NCBI GenBank assembly: GCA_007119455.1 | Contig: SKPR01000249.1 | Location: 1 to 9,945 of the forward strand | Direction of reading: 5' to 3' | Length of the DNA: 9,945 bases | Source of the DNA: Candidatus Brevefilum sp. | GTDB taxonomy: Bacteria; Chloroflexota; Anaerolineae; Anaerolineales; Anaerolineaceae | Part shown: positions 1 through 4,725 of the stretch, in pieces | Position numbering within the stretch: position 1 is the stretch's first letter | Layout of the letters: each line of letters starts with the position of its first letter | Translations under genes and position numbers: made by a program | Notes under the pieces: generated by a model | What the model saw: only the letters and a program-made list of their open reading frames with translations | Told to the model about the DNA's origin: nothing | Databases searched by the model: none

Positions 1-132
1 CCAACCACCCCAGGTAAAGTTTTCCAAATCCAGTGAGCTTGCTTGCCCTGGAATCATTGGAATTAGTGCCAGCAGCATGGCGATGGCCATGAGTGCGCCC
101 AGGGATTTGAATAAAATTCTCTTGGTTTGCAT
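1..132 (-). CDS. N-terminus of a secreted protein (partial, unknown function)
   Basis: The first 44 codons of a minus-strand gene that runs off the left edge. The start ATG (130-132) has a strong Shine-Dalgarno sequence, GGAGGA (141-146), 8 bases upstream. The peptide opens with a basic segment (MQTKRILFK), then a hydrophobic core of alternating Ala, Met, Leu and Ile (about residues 11-27), then a short polar region with an AxS-like cleavage possibility near residue 31. This is a classical Sec signal peptide; there is no lipobox cysteine. The mature part begins with acidic and aromatic residues (SLDLENFTWGGW), too little to name a family. The protein is therefore likely exported. It lies downstream of an unusually long structured non-coding stretch that may be its leader. 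Confidence 0.75.
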   Translation of the reverse strand, partial: MQTKRILFKSLGALMAIAMLLALIPMIPGQASSLDLENFTWGGW

Positions 133-187
133 CGTGCTTATCCTCCGTATTTCATCATGAGTTAGTTTGCGCACGGTGGCCGCGGTG

Positions 188-536
188 CCCAGGGCGGAGT
201 CCGCCCCGGGTGATGCGACCTGCTAGGTTTTTGTTGTGTGGTTTTTGCTTGCTCGCCAGCGACCCGGCAGGTGTTGAAGCTGGAATGCTTCCCCGAAATT
301 GGACCTGTGCCGTATCGCTGGTGTGACCGGATGGACGCTGTCCCCGCTGGTGGGCCTGTTCCCACCCTGGCTCCGCATGGCGGATGCCAGGGTTGTGCGC
401 CTGGGAAACCTGCTGCCCGAGCGATGTGCGCCGCCGGCCGTCACATTAACCGTCTGGTTGCGTGTTTACGTTTGCCCCTGTTCCACCTCCTTTTTGCGGC
501 CTCCGGGCTTCCCAAGCTGCGGGCGCCCGTCAGGCC
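188..536 (-). promoter_or_regulatory. Structured non-coding region; possible long leader of the secreted-protein gene
   Basis: About 440 bases without a convincing gene, rich in hairpins. In minus-strand order: 536-498 (GGCCT/AGGCC enclosing CGGGC/GCCCG); 446-424 (ATGTG/CACAT plus an inner CG pair); 393-364 (8-bp ACCCTGGC/GCCAGGGT enclosing 5-bp TCCGC/GCGGA with one bulge, the strongest); 366-349 (GGTGGG/CCCACC), which shares three bases with the previous hairpin so the two compete; and 210-188 (GGGCGGA/TCCGCCC, extended by CCC/GGG). An orphan Shine-Dalgarno, AAGGAGGTG, lies at 485-493 on the minus strand without a start codon at a usable distance. A weak promoter (TTAATC-17-TATGAT) at 576-604 could start the transcript. 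No known riboswitch class was matched with confidence. Strand is inferred from the gene downstream. Confidence 0.35.
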
Positions 537-606
537 GTGGTTGTAATGATGATGATGCGGTTAATTTTTCAGCTTATCATATCGGATGAATCTCACCCGA
601 TTAATC

Positions 607-636
607 AAAAAAGCCGGCCTGGGATAGGTCAGCTTT
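607..636 (-). terminator. Intrinsic terminator, minus strand
   Basis: On the minus strand the stem AGCTGACC/GGCCGGCT (627-634 and 612-619; seven pairs including one G-U, one mismatch) has a 7-nt loop and is followed directly by six T residues. The other strand has only a short T run, so it acts on minus-strand transcription. There is no recognised gene immediately upstream, which is why a small RNA is proposed. Confidence 0.55.
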
Positions 637-820
637 AACAACACGTGTGAAATAACAGCCGGTAATGGCGGAAAGTTGATAATTGGTTTGGTGTCGATCG
701 TATGCCCCTGCGGTCCCCATAGTCGATATCTTGTCGCTTTCGTTAGTGTAGTCGGCCCCGATGAACGATAAGGGTTTTCTGGTCGTTGAGTCCACCACAG
801 TTAAAGACCAGATGAATGTG
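607..820 (-). ncRNA. Candidate small RNA of about 210 nt
   Basis: A minus-strand transcription unit is outlined by a promoter (827-855) and an intrinsic terminator (607-636). The predicted start near 820 is followed at once by a hairpin with a 7-bp stem, TCTGGTC/GACCAGA (arms 806-812 and 778-784). The open frame that crosses this region begins with TTG inside the -35 box, lacks a ribosome binding site and ends inside the terminator, so it would not be translated from this transcript. A non-coding RNA is therefore the better reading. I do not recognise it as 6S, SRP, RNase P or tmRNA. Existence of the unit is inferred from signals alone. Confidence 0.35.
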
Positions 821-826
821 TTATCT

Positions 827-855
827 ATTCTATACGAGGTTTGAAAATTTTGCAA
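827..855 (-). promoter_or_regulatory. Sigma-70-type promoter for the candidate small RNA
   Basis: TTGCAA (850-855) and TAGAAT (827-832), separated by exactly 17 bases, match the -35 and -10 consensus at 4/6 and 5/6 positions on the minus strand. The G-rich repeat tract starts one base upstream of the -35 box. Predicted transcription start is near 820. Confidence 0.45.
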
Positions 856-965
856 GGGGGAATGGGGAGTGGGAAATGGTGAATGGAGAATGGTGAGTGG
901 TGAATGGGGATTGGGTATTAGGTATTGGGACTTAGTGAATGGTGAAGGGTGAATGGTGAGTGGTG
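856..965. repeat. Purine-rich degenerate 7-bp repeat (GGTGAAT-like)
   Basis: About 110 bases made largely of variants of GGTGAAT, GGTGAGT, GGAGAAT and GGGGATT on the plus strand. It is low-complexity DNA with a strong G/C strand skew and no coding potential. Such tracts arise by slippage. The G runs at 856-873 are three closely spaced runs; the fourth is too far away for a confident G-quadruplex. Confidence 0.7.
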
Positions 966-1023
966 TTCCGTCCTGATACCTGATTGCCCGGTCACCTGGT
1001 CAACGACAAAAATCTTTACCGGC

Positions 1024-1046
1024 GGGCGGGAAGGCACCACCCGCCC
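1024..1046. repeat. Inverted repeat GGGCGGG / CCCGCCC
   Basis: A perfect 7-bp stem (1024-1030 and 1040-1046) with a 9-base loop, just beyond the last terminator of the tRNA unit. It has no T run on either side, so it is not a standard intrinsic terminator. It may be a further stop for read-through or simply a stable hairpin. Confidence 0.45.
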
Positions 1047-1053
1047 TACTCAG

Positions 1054-1080
1054 AAAAAAAGCGCCCGGTTTGGACGCTTT
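1054..1080 (-). terminator. Duplicate copy of the tRNA-Ala terminator
   Basis: The stem AAAGCGTC/GGCGCTTT (1073-1080 and 1058-1065) has a 7-base loop and ends in a T run on the minus strand. The stem is identical to that of the terminator at 1150-1176, 96 bases away, while the loop differs at several positions. Keeping the stem while the loop drifts suggests it has stayed functional, or that the copy is recent. Confidence 0.75.
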
Positions 1081-1086
1081 GATTAA

Positions 1087-1149
1087 TGGACCCAGAGGGA
1101 CCTGCGGCCCCCGGCTTCTCACTGCCAATGAGACATTCGCCCAGGCAAT
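1087..1149 (-). pseudogene. Decayed tRNA-Ala(GGC) copy (3' two-thirds)
   Basis: This segment aligns without gaps, at an offset of 96 bases, to the functional tRNA-Ala(GGC). The 3' acceptor strand with the discriminator base (1087-1094) is intact. The anticodon stem TCTCA/TGAGA is intact and the GGC anticodon is kept, with changes only at loop positions 32 and 38. The T arm has lost its TTCGA core. The D arm is unrecognisable and the 5' acceptor strand GGGCCCA is absent because the upstream terminator abuts it. It cannot fold as a tRNA. It is most simply the remnant of a tandem duplication of tRNA plus terminator. Confidence 0.8.
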
Positions 1150-1176
1150 AAAAAAAGCGCCTGATTTAGACGCTTT
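1150..1176 (-). terminator. Intrinsic terminator of the tRNA-Ala unit
   Basis: An 8-bp stem, AAAGCGTC/GGCGCTTT with one G-U pair (1169-1176 and 1154-1161), a 7-base loop and a run of T on the minus strand, 6 bases after the 3' end of tRNA-Ala(GGC). It should end the transcript carrying both alanine tRNAs. Confidence 0.85.
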
Positions 1177-1182
1177 AATTAA

Positions 1183-1255
1183 TGGACCCAGAGGGATTCG
1201 AACCCTCGACCTTCTCAATGCCATTGAGACGCGCTCCCAACTGCGCTATGGGCCC
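1183..1255 (-). tRNA. tRNA-Ala (anticodon GGC)
   Basis: A complete 73-nt cloverleaf. The acceptor stem is GGGCCCA/TGGGTCC with a G3-U70 pair, the alanine identity element, and discriminator A73. The D stem is GCGC/GCGC, the anticodon stem TCTCA/TGAGA with loop ATGGCAT (anticodon GGC), and the T stem GAGGG/CCCTC with loop TTCGAAT. The 3' CCA is not encoded and must be added after transcription. It lies downstream of tRNA-Ala(CGC) and has no promoter of its own that I can see, so the two are probably cotranscribed. It reads GCC and GCU codons. Confidence 0.97.
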
Positions 1256-1389
1256 TTGATTATTCTGGTTCCCATTGGCGCTCCCAACTCCCCATGAGGG
1301 GACGATGTGCGCTTATGGGCCCTTGATTATTCTGGTTCCCATCGGCGCTCCCAGCTCCCCATGTGGGGACGATGTGCGCTTATGGGCCC
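1256..1389 (-). repeat. Two tandem 67-bp repeats containing 5' tRNA-Ala-like sequence
   Basis: Units at 1256-1322 and 1323-1389 differ at only three positions. Each repeats the leader found directly upstream of tRNA-Ala(GGC). Each also carries two pieces of the tRNA 5' half: GCGCTTATGGGCCC (acceptor and start of the D arm, one extra base) and GCGCTCCCAACT (D arm). These pieces are separated by a 19-base insertion containing CCCC-ATGA-GGGG, and no anticodon or T arm follows. In transcription order they precede the functional tRNA. They look like partial tandem duplications of the 5' half of the tRNA gene. They could also alter processing of the precursor by offering false RNase P sites. Confidence 0.85.
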
Positions 1390-1413
1390 AAAACAAATCT
1401 TCTTGCGTACCCC

Positions 1414-1443
1414 GTGCCCTGCCTGTTGATTAAGCCGGGGCAC
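1414..1443 (-). repeat. Hairpin between the two alanine tRNAs
   Basis: GTGCCC (1414-1419) and GGGCAC (1438-1443) form a 6-bp stem directly 3' of tRNA-Ala(CGC). There is no T run on the minus strand, so it is not a standard terminator. A role in 3' processing of the precursor is possible. Confidence 0.35.
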
Positions 1444-1448
1444 TAAAG

Positions 1449-1520
1449 TGGACCTGGAGGGATTTGAACCCTCGACCTCCTCAGTGCGATTGAGGCGCGC
1501 TCCCACTGCGCTACAGGCCC
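1449..1520 (-). tRNA. tRNA-Ala (anticodon CGC)
   Basis: A complete 72-nt cloverleaf. The acceptor stem is GGGCCTG/CAGGTCC with the alanine-specific G3-U70 pair and A73. The D stem is GCGC/GCGC, the anticodon stem CCTCA/TGAGG with loop ATCGCAC (anticodon CGC), and the T stem GAGGG/CCCTC with loop TTCAAAT. No encoded CCA. It is the first gene after a near-consensus promoter about 20 bases upstream and closely resembles the GGC isoacceptor downstream, suggesting an ancestral duplication. It reads GCG codons. Confidence 0.97.
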
Positions 1521-1539
1521 CTTCTTTCAGGGTGAAACG

Positions 1540-1568
1540 ATTTTACCTGTGAGGGGGGTTTCTGTCAA
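1540..1568 (-). promoter_or_regulatory. Sigma-70-type promoter of the alanine tRNA unit
   Basis: TTGACA (1563-1568), a perfect -35, and TAAAAT (1540-1545) are separated by 17 bases on the minus strand. The predicted start, near 1533, lies about a dozen bases before the first nucleotide of tRNA-Ala(CGC). This is the strongest promoter in the window, as expected for a stable RNA unit. Confidence 0.85.
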
Positions 1569-1666
1569 GATATGGGTTTATGGCGCAGGGCAAAGTTAAA
1601 ATGTCCTAATTTTTTGCTGTACCTGGTTTTCCGTAACGATTGTGGTTCTTCCAGGTTATCACTATT

Positions 1667-2263
1667 ATGCAAACCACACAAATCATAATATTAATCATCG
1701 CCTGTATTTTGGCTTATTTGATCGGTTCAATCCCGGTAGGATTTCTGTTAGCAAGGGCTGAGGGTGTCGACATCCGGCAGAAAGGCAGCGGAAGCACCGG
1801 GGCAACCAACGTCACCCGGATATTGGGTTGGAAACAGGGGGTGGTGGCCGGTGTTTTCGATTTCCTGAAAAGTTTTTTGCCGGCATTGATAGCTCAACGG
1901 ATCTTTCACCAAAACTGGGCGATCTTGATCGTTTCACTGGTGCCGGTTTTTGGGCATATTTTCCCACTCTGGCTTAAGTTTAAAGGGGGTAAAGGCGTGG
2001 CCACAATTTTTGGATTGCTGGCTGCTTATTTTGGTGTGATCCCATTTTTGATATTTCTGTTGTTTTGGCTGGCTGCGGTTAAATTGATCAGGTTGATGAG
2101 CCTGGTCAACCTGGTGGTGGCACTTTTCCTGCCGGTCCTTTTCTGGGTCGTTTTCAGAGACCTGCCTCATCTGCTGTTTGGTTCTACCCTGACCCTGATT
2201 ATCTGGTGGAGCCATCGTGAAAACATTCGACGTTTGCTGGCTGGTGAAGAGAACCGGCTGTGA
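1667..2263 (+). CDS. plsY: Acyl-phosphate:glycerol-3-phosphate acyltransferase PlsY
   Basis: Integral membrane enzyme that transfers an acyl group from acyl-phosphate to the 1-position of glycerol-3-phosphate, making lysophosphatidic acid, the first committed step of phospholipid synthesis in most bacteria. At 198 residues it has the usual family length. The three conserved motifs are present: GSGSTGATNVTR (residues 40-51), GHIFPLWLKFKGGKGVAT (96-113, glycine-rich, phosphate binding) and HRENIRRLLAGEE (183-195, cytoplasmic C-terminus). The family's DxxK element (DFLK, 65-68) is also present. About five hydrophobic segments lie between them. I chose the ATG at 1667; a TTG at 1640 would add nine residues (MWFFQVITI) but has no better ribosome binding site. 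The gene stands alone, divergent from the tRNA unit and convergent with the PTS genes. Confidence 0.95.
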   Translation: MQTTQIIILIIACILAYLIGSIPVGFLLARAEGVDIRQKGSGSTGATNVTRILGWKQGVVAGVFDFLKSFLPALIAQRIFHQNWAILIVSLVPVFGHIFPLWLKFKGGKGVATIFGLLAAYFGVIPFLIFLLFWLAAVKLIRLMSLVNLVVALFLPVLFWVVFRDLPHLLFGSTLTLIIWWSHRENIRRLLAGEENRL

Positions 2264-2358
2264 TCCCTCACGAACTGGCGGCTGGTGAATAATGCCTGTT
2301 TGGGTCGATCCATATCAACAATGCTTACGGCTGCTGAATCCGCTACATTTAAAGGCAT

Positions 2359-2450
2359 GAGACTGTGAAGGGGATCCACCGTCTTTCATGTTTTCTGTTT
2401 GCTGGTCGAACAACCAGCCCGTCAGACGGTTTCTGGCCCTGCACAGTCTC
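2359..2450. repeat. Nested inverted-repeat element (about 92 bp)
   Basis: Three perfect inverted repeats are nested one inside another: GAGACTGTG/CACAGTCTC (2359-2367 and 2442-2450), ACCGTCT/AGACGGT (2378-2384 and 2424-2430) and GCTGGT/ACCAGC (2401-2406 and 2413-2418, 6-base loop). Extra pairing is possible between AGGG (2369-2372) and CCCT (2437-2440). As RNA this would fold into one long interrupted hairpin. It sits between plsY and the converging PTS genes, but neither strand shows a T run, so it is not a plain terminator. It could be a structured RNA, a miniature palindromic repeat or a rho-dependent 3'-end structure. The rest of 2264-2507 shows no gene. Confidence 0.6.
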
Positions 2451-2507
2451 TGTGTTTGATTGTTTCGCCTGAGGGGCGGACCGAGCTGCCTGAAATAAGT
2501 GTCCGGC

Positions 2508-2816
2508 CTACTCGATCCAGCCCTGTTCTTTGAACGGGCCACGCAATTTTTCTTTGATCGCTTCTTTGTCCGTAAAATTGGTGATACCCACGACCACAGG
2601 CGCTTTCCCCTCAAAATCTTCTGTGTGCATTTTTTGTCCGATGATCACATCCGGTTTCTCACCGCGGGCAGAGCTGACATCCGTGGCAACGACTTTGGCT
2701 TCGACGCCCAAATCTTCCAGGGCTTCTTCAGTCGTCATCCGCAGGATGAGGCTGCTGCCCATGCCCACGCCGCAGATTGCGATCACGTAGAGGGGTTCGG
2801 CATTTGATTTTGTCAT
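2508..2816 (-). CDS. ulaB: PTS lactose/ascorbate-type EIIB component
   Basis: Cytoplasmic phosphocarrier of a sugar phosphotransferase system, 102 residues, the usual size. It carries phosphate from EIIA to the sugar held by EIIC. Near the N-terminus a beta strand leads into the P-loop ICGVGMGSSLILRM, where Cys15 is the expected phosphorylated residue; the GxGxGSS form fits the SgaB/UlaB family. Later segments (DVIIGQKM, PVVVGITNF) fit the Rossmann-like core. The ATG (2814-2816) is preceded by AAAGGA about ten bases upstream. The upstream EIIC frame, ignoring one in-frame TAG, would end in TGA overlapping this ATG (ATGA), a typical translational coupling. The substrate is inferred from family; no EIIA is nearby. 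Confidence 0.85.
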   Translation of the reverse strand: MTKSNAEPLYVIAICGVGMGSSLILRMTTEEALEDLGVEAKVVATDVSSARGEKPDVIIGQKMHTEDFEGKAPVVVGITNFTDKEAIKEKLRGPFKEQGWIE

Positions 2817-2842
2817 ATTGGTTTATTGTCCTTTATTGTGTT

Positions 2843-2926
2843 ATTGCCCGACTTCACAATCGGATTGCCCGACTTCACAATCGGATTGTCCGACTATTCA
2901 GGCGGGGTGTCCGACTTTTCAGGCGG
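2843..2926 (-). repeat. Four tandem 21-bp repeats at the 3' end of the EIIC gene
   Basis: Four contiguous 21-bp units: 2843-2863, 2864-2884, 2885-2905 and 2906-2926. The first two are identical; the last two form a second, related subtype. The period equals seven codons, and in the EIIC frame the units read PPEKSDT, PPE-stop-SDN, PIVKSGN and PIVKSGN. The third unit by coordinate (second in the reading direction) has TAG where all the others have AAG. They are coding-sequence repeats, not a CRISPR array: the period is too short and there are no spacers. Confidence 0.9.
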
Positions 2927-4366
2927 GGTGTCAGCCTCTTCTCTTTTGAAAGGCACCTCACCCGTTGGCTCCTCTTCAATGGCTGGAACGGTTTTCTTCA
3001 AGATGATCAACCAGATAAAGAAGATCACAACGACGGTGCCCGTGACTGCCCAGATCCCGGCTGTGGGGGCCAGACCGGCGAAGGGAATGTTGATCAACAT
3101 CAGCAACCAGGCGATCACATACCAGTCCGGGTCGGCCAGGGTGGCCAGTTCGGGGGCCGTTTGACCAAGCATTGGCCAGGTCACAGCCTGTCCGACAGCC
3201 AGGAAAAGGCCTGCAAGGGCGCCGGCCAGGACTGCCCCACGCCAGCCGCCGGTTACATTGCCGAAGACGGCAGCACCGGCTGGTATGAAGAACAGCATGA
3301 TCATGGATGGGACCAGCACAAAGAACCCTGTGGCGGCAAATATCCCCATCATAATCAGGAACACCACGATCGCTGAGACAAACCCCAGCATCACGGCGAT
3401 TTCACCAAAGGGGAAGACCGTCGGCACGTCCAGGGCTGGGCGAGATTTGGGCAGCAACTTCCCACTGATACCTTTGAAGGCAGGTACAATTTCAGCCAGG
3501 AACATCCGCACACCATATAAGAGGATGGCGATGCCCGCTGCAAAACGGATAGCCGAGATGAATCCCCACACCCATGGATGAATATCGGGATCAAATTCGG
3601 CTGCCTGTTCTGCCAGCACATTCGGTTCAGCAAATGTCATCGCAAGCAGCATGATGATGGCGATGATCAGGGCTGTGGAAACGTTCACATCCTTGAAAAA
3701 CCTGAGCTGTTTGGGAAGTTTGAGTTTCTCAGTGTCGTGTTCTTCTCTTGAACCCACCAGGCTGCCCAGTTTGCCACCGATGTAGTAAGAGATGGAGCCA
3801 GTATGGCCCATGCCCCAGTCGGTCGTTCCGATCACTTTTCGCATCAGTGGCGCCAGATAAAGCGGCTGGATGGTCCAGTACGCCGCAACGATGATCGAGC
3901 CCGGCAAGACCAGGGCCCATTGGCCCAGGTCGCCAAATAGCTCAACCAGAACGGCTGTCACCAGCACCGAGATCCAGAACATCAGGTGCCCGGTCAGGTA
4001 AACATAATTGGTTTTAAAGACCGCCACTGCAAGGATATGGATGAAGAACGCCACAGCAATGACGAGCGCCACAATGCCTCCGAATTCACCTAAAAAATCC
4101 CCCAGGGTGGCAGCAGCCTCAGGCGGTTCCAGCCCCACTGCGTTGGAGACAATTTCCTGAAAGGACACGAGCCCTTCAATAAAGATATCTGTGCCGGCCA
4201 GCAGGATATAAATCCCGATGGTCGCTCTTAATGTTCCTGCCACGATTTCATCGATGGGCTTCTTCTGCAACAACAGGCCGATTAAGGTGATCAGACCAAT
4301 TAGAATGCCGACCTCATTGAAGATATTGTTTGCCAGAAATTCCAATATATTGGTGAGTACTTCCAT
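2894..4366 (-). CDS. ulaA: PTS ascorbate-type EIIC permease (UlaA/SgaT family)
   Basis: Inner-membrane permease that takes up a sugar acid while EIIB phosphorylates it. It has about ten hydrophobic segments and conserved UlaA/SgaT stretches: LTGHLMF (124-130), LKLPKQLRFFKDVNVSTA (215-232, a cytoplasmic loop), GVRMFLAEIVPAFKGIS (285-301) and GGWRG (373-377). At 490 residues it is slightly longer than E. coli UlaA because of a charged cytoplasmic tail from about residue 462, ending PPEKSDTPPE. The start is well defined: AAGGAGGT (4375-4382) lies 8 bases before the ATG. The stop is odd: TAG falls inside the tandem repeat, and without it the frame would run 27 codons more to a TGA overlapping the EIIB start. 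Ascorbate is the family's known substrate; the true one may be a related compound. Confidence 0.9.
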   Translation of the reverse strand: MEVLTNILEFLANNIFNEVGILIGLITLIGLLLQKKPIDEIVAGTLRATIGIYILLAGTDIFIEGLVSFQEIVSNAVGLEPPEAAATLGDFLGEFGGIVALVIAVAFFIHILAVAVFKTNYVYLTGHLMFWISVLVTAVLVELFGDLGQWALVLPGSIIVAAYWTIQPLYLAPLMRKVIGTTDWGMGHTGSISYYIGGKLGSLVGSREEHDTEKLKLPKQLRFFKDVNVSTALIIAIIMLLAMTFAEPNVLAEQAAEFDPDIHPWVWGFISAIRFAAGIAILLYGVRMFLAEIVPAFKGISGKLLPKSRPALDVPTVFPFGEIAVMLGFVSAIVVFLIMMGIFAATGFFVLVPSMIMLFFIPAGAAVFGNVTGGWRGAVLAGALAGLFLAVGQAVTWPMLGQTAPELATLADPDWYVIAWLLMLINIPFAGLAPTAGIWAVTGTVVVIFFIWLIILKKTVPAIEEEPTGEVPFKREEADTPPEKSDTPPE

Positions 4367-4468
4367 AATTTGTAACCTCCTTTTTACTTATGAAATGAAT
4401 TGGACTCTGTAAAATATTAATCCTGACCCTTATCACCTCCTGATTATTAATGTTTTAATGTGACAGCA

Positions 4469-4511
4469 AAAATATTGACTTAAGTATTTTTTTAATTTTT
4501 ATGGGAGTCAA
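4469..4511 (-). promoter_or_regulatory. Probable promoter and operator of the PTS genes
   Basis: TTGACT (4506-4511) and AATACT (4483-4488) lie 17 bases apart on the minus strand. An AT-rich inverted repeat, AAAATA/TATTTT (4469-4474 and 4485-4490), spans the -10 and predicted start, a good place for a repressor. The leader from about 4476 to 4367 also holds an orphan Shine-Dalgarno, AGGAGGTGAT (minus strand, about 4431-4441), with no start codon at normal spacing. Promoter strength is moderate by eye. Confidence 0.45.
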
Positions 4512-4669
4512 CAGGGGATGCCAAAAAATTCATCCTGTTTGTTATGTTTTCAAATCGTCCTATGCTGAGATCCTTAACGAAGACGCATGTAAAAATGAGG
4601 CTATGGGATGAACCTGCCTGAAGATCTGCTTTCCCCGAAGGCTGTTTAAGGTTTATTTTCAGGCTATTG

Positions 4670-4684
4670 GATGATCAGATCATC
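4670..4684. repeat. Perfect 7-bp palindrome GATGATC-A-GATCATC
   Basis: Two perfect 7-bp arms around a single central base, in the gene-free stretch 4512-4725 between the deacetylase 3' end and the PTS promoter. It is too tight to be a hairpin with a normal loop, so a dimeric-protein site is more likely than a terminator. Nothing else coding is visible here; a 13-codon frame at about 4608 is too small to support. Confidence 0.35.
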
Positions 4685-4725
4685 GTGATAGAGGGTGGTT
4701 TTATGGATGATTGATCAGAGATCTA

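Noticed and set aside
395..495. Resemblance to a cyclic di-GMP-I (GEMM) riboswitch core on the minus strand (CAGGGGCAAACG, then ACGCAACC)
   Set aside because: The P2 stem with its GNRA loop is not formed and the distal half of the motif is missing, so the match is only a fragment.
238..589. Overlapping plus-strand frames of 96-102 residues
   Set aside because: Proline-, arginine- and cysteine-rich translations typical of chance frames in GC-rich DNA; no ribosome binding site; the region is better explained by RNA structure.
601..855. 84-residue minus-strand open frame
   Set aside because: It starts with TTG inside a good -35 box, has no ribosome binding site, ends within a terminator hairpin, and the protein resembles no family I know.
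1070..1297. Plus- and minus-strand frames over the tRNA region
   Set aside because: They are shadows of tRNA genes, tRNA remnants and repeats.
1054..1520. Integration site of a mobile element at the alanine tRNAs
   Set aside because: No integrase or foreign gene lies next to them, and the duplicated pieces include leader and terminator, which fits tandem duplication better than att-site duplication.
2843..2926. Possible CRISPR array
   Set aside because: The 21-bp units are contiguous with no spacers and keep the reading frame of EIIC; no cas genes are nearby.
2777..3376. 199-residue plus-strand frame antisense to EIIC
   Set aside because: It is the reverse of a clear membrane-protein gene and has the His/Gln/Gly-rich composition usual for such shadows.
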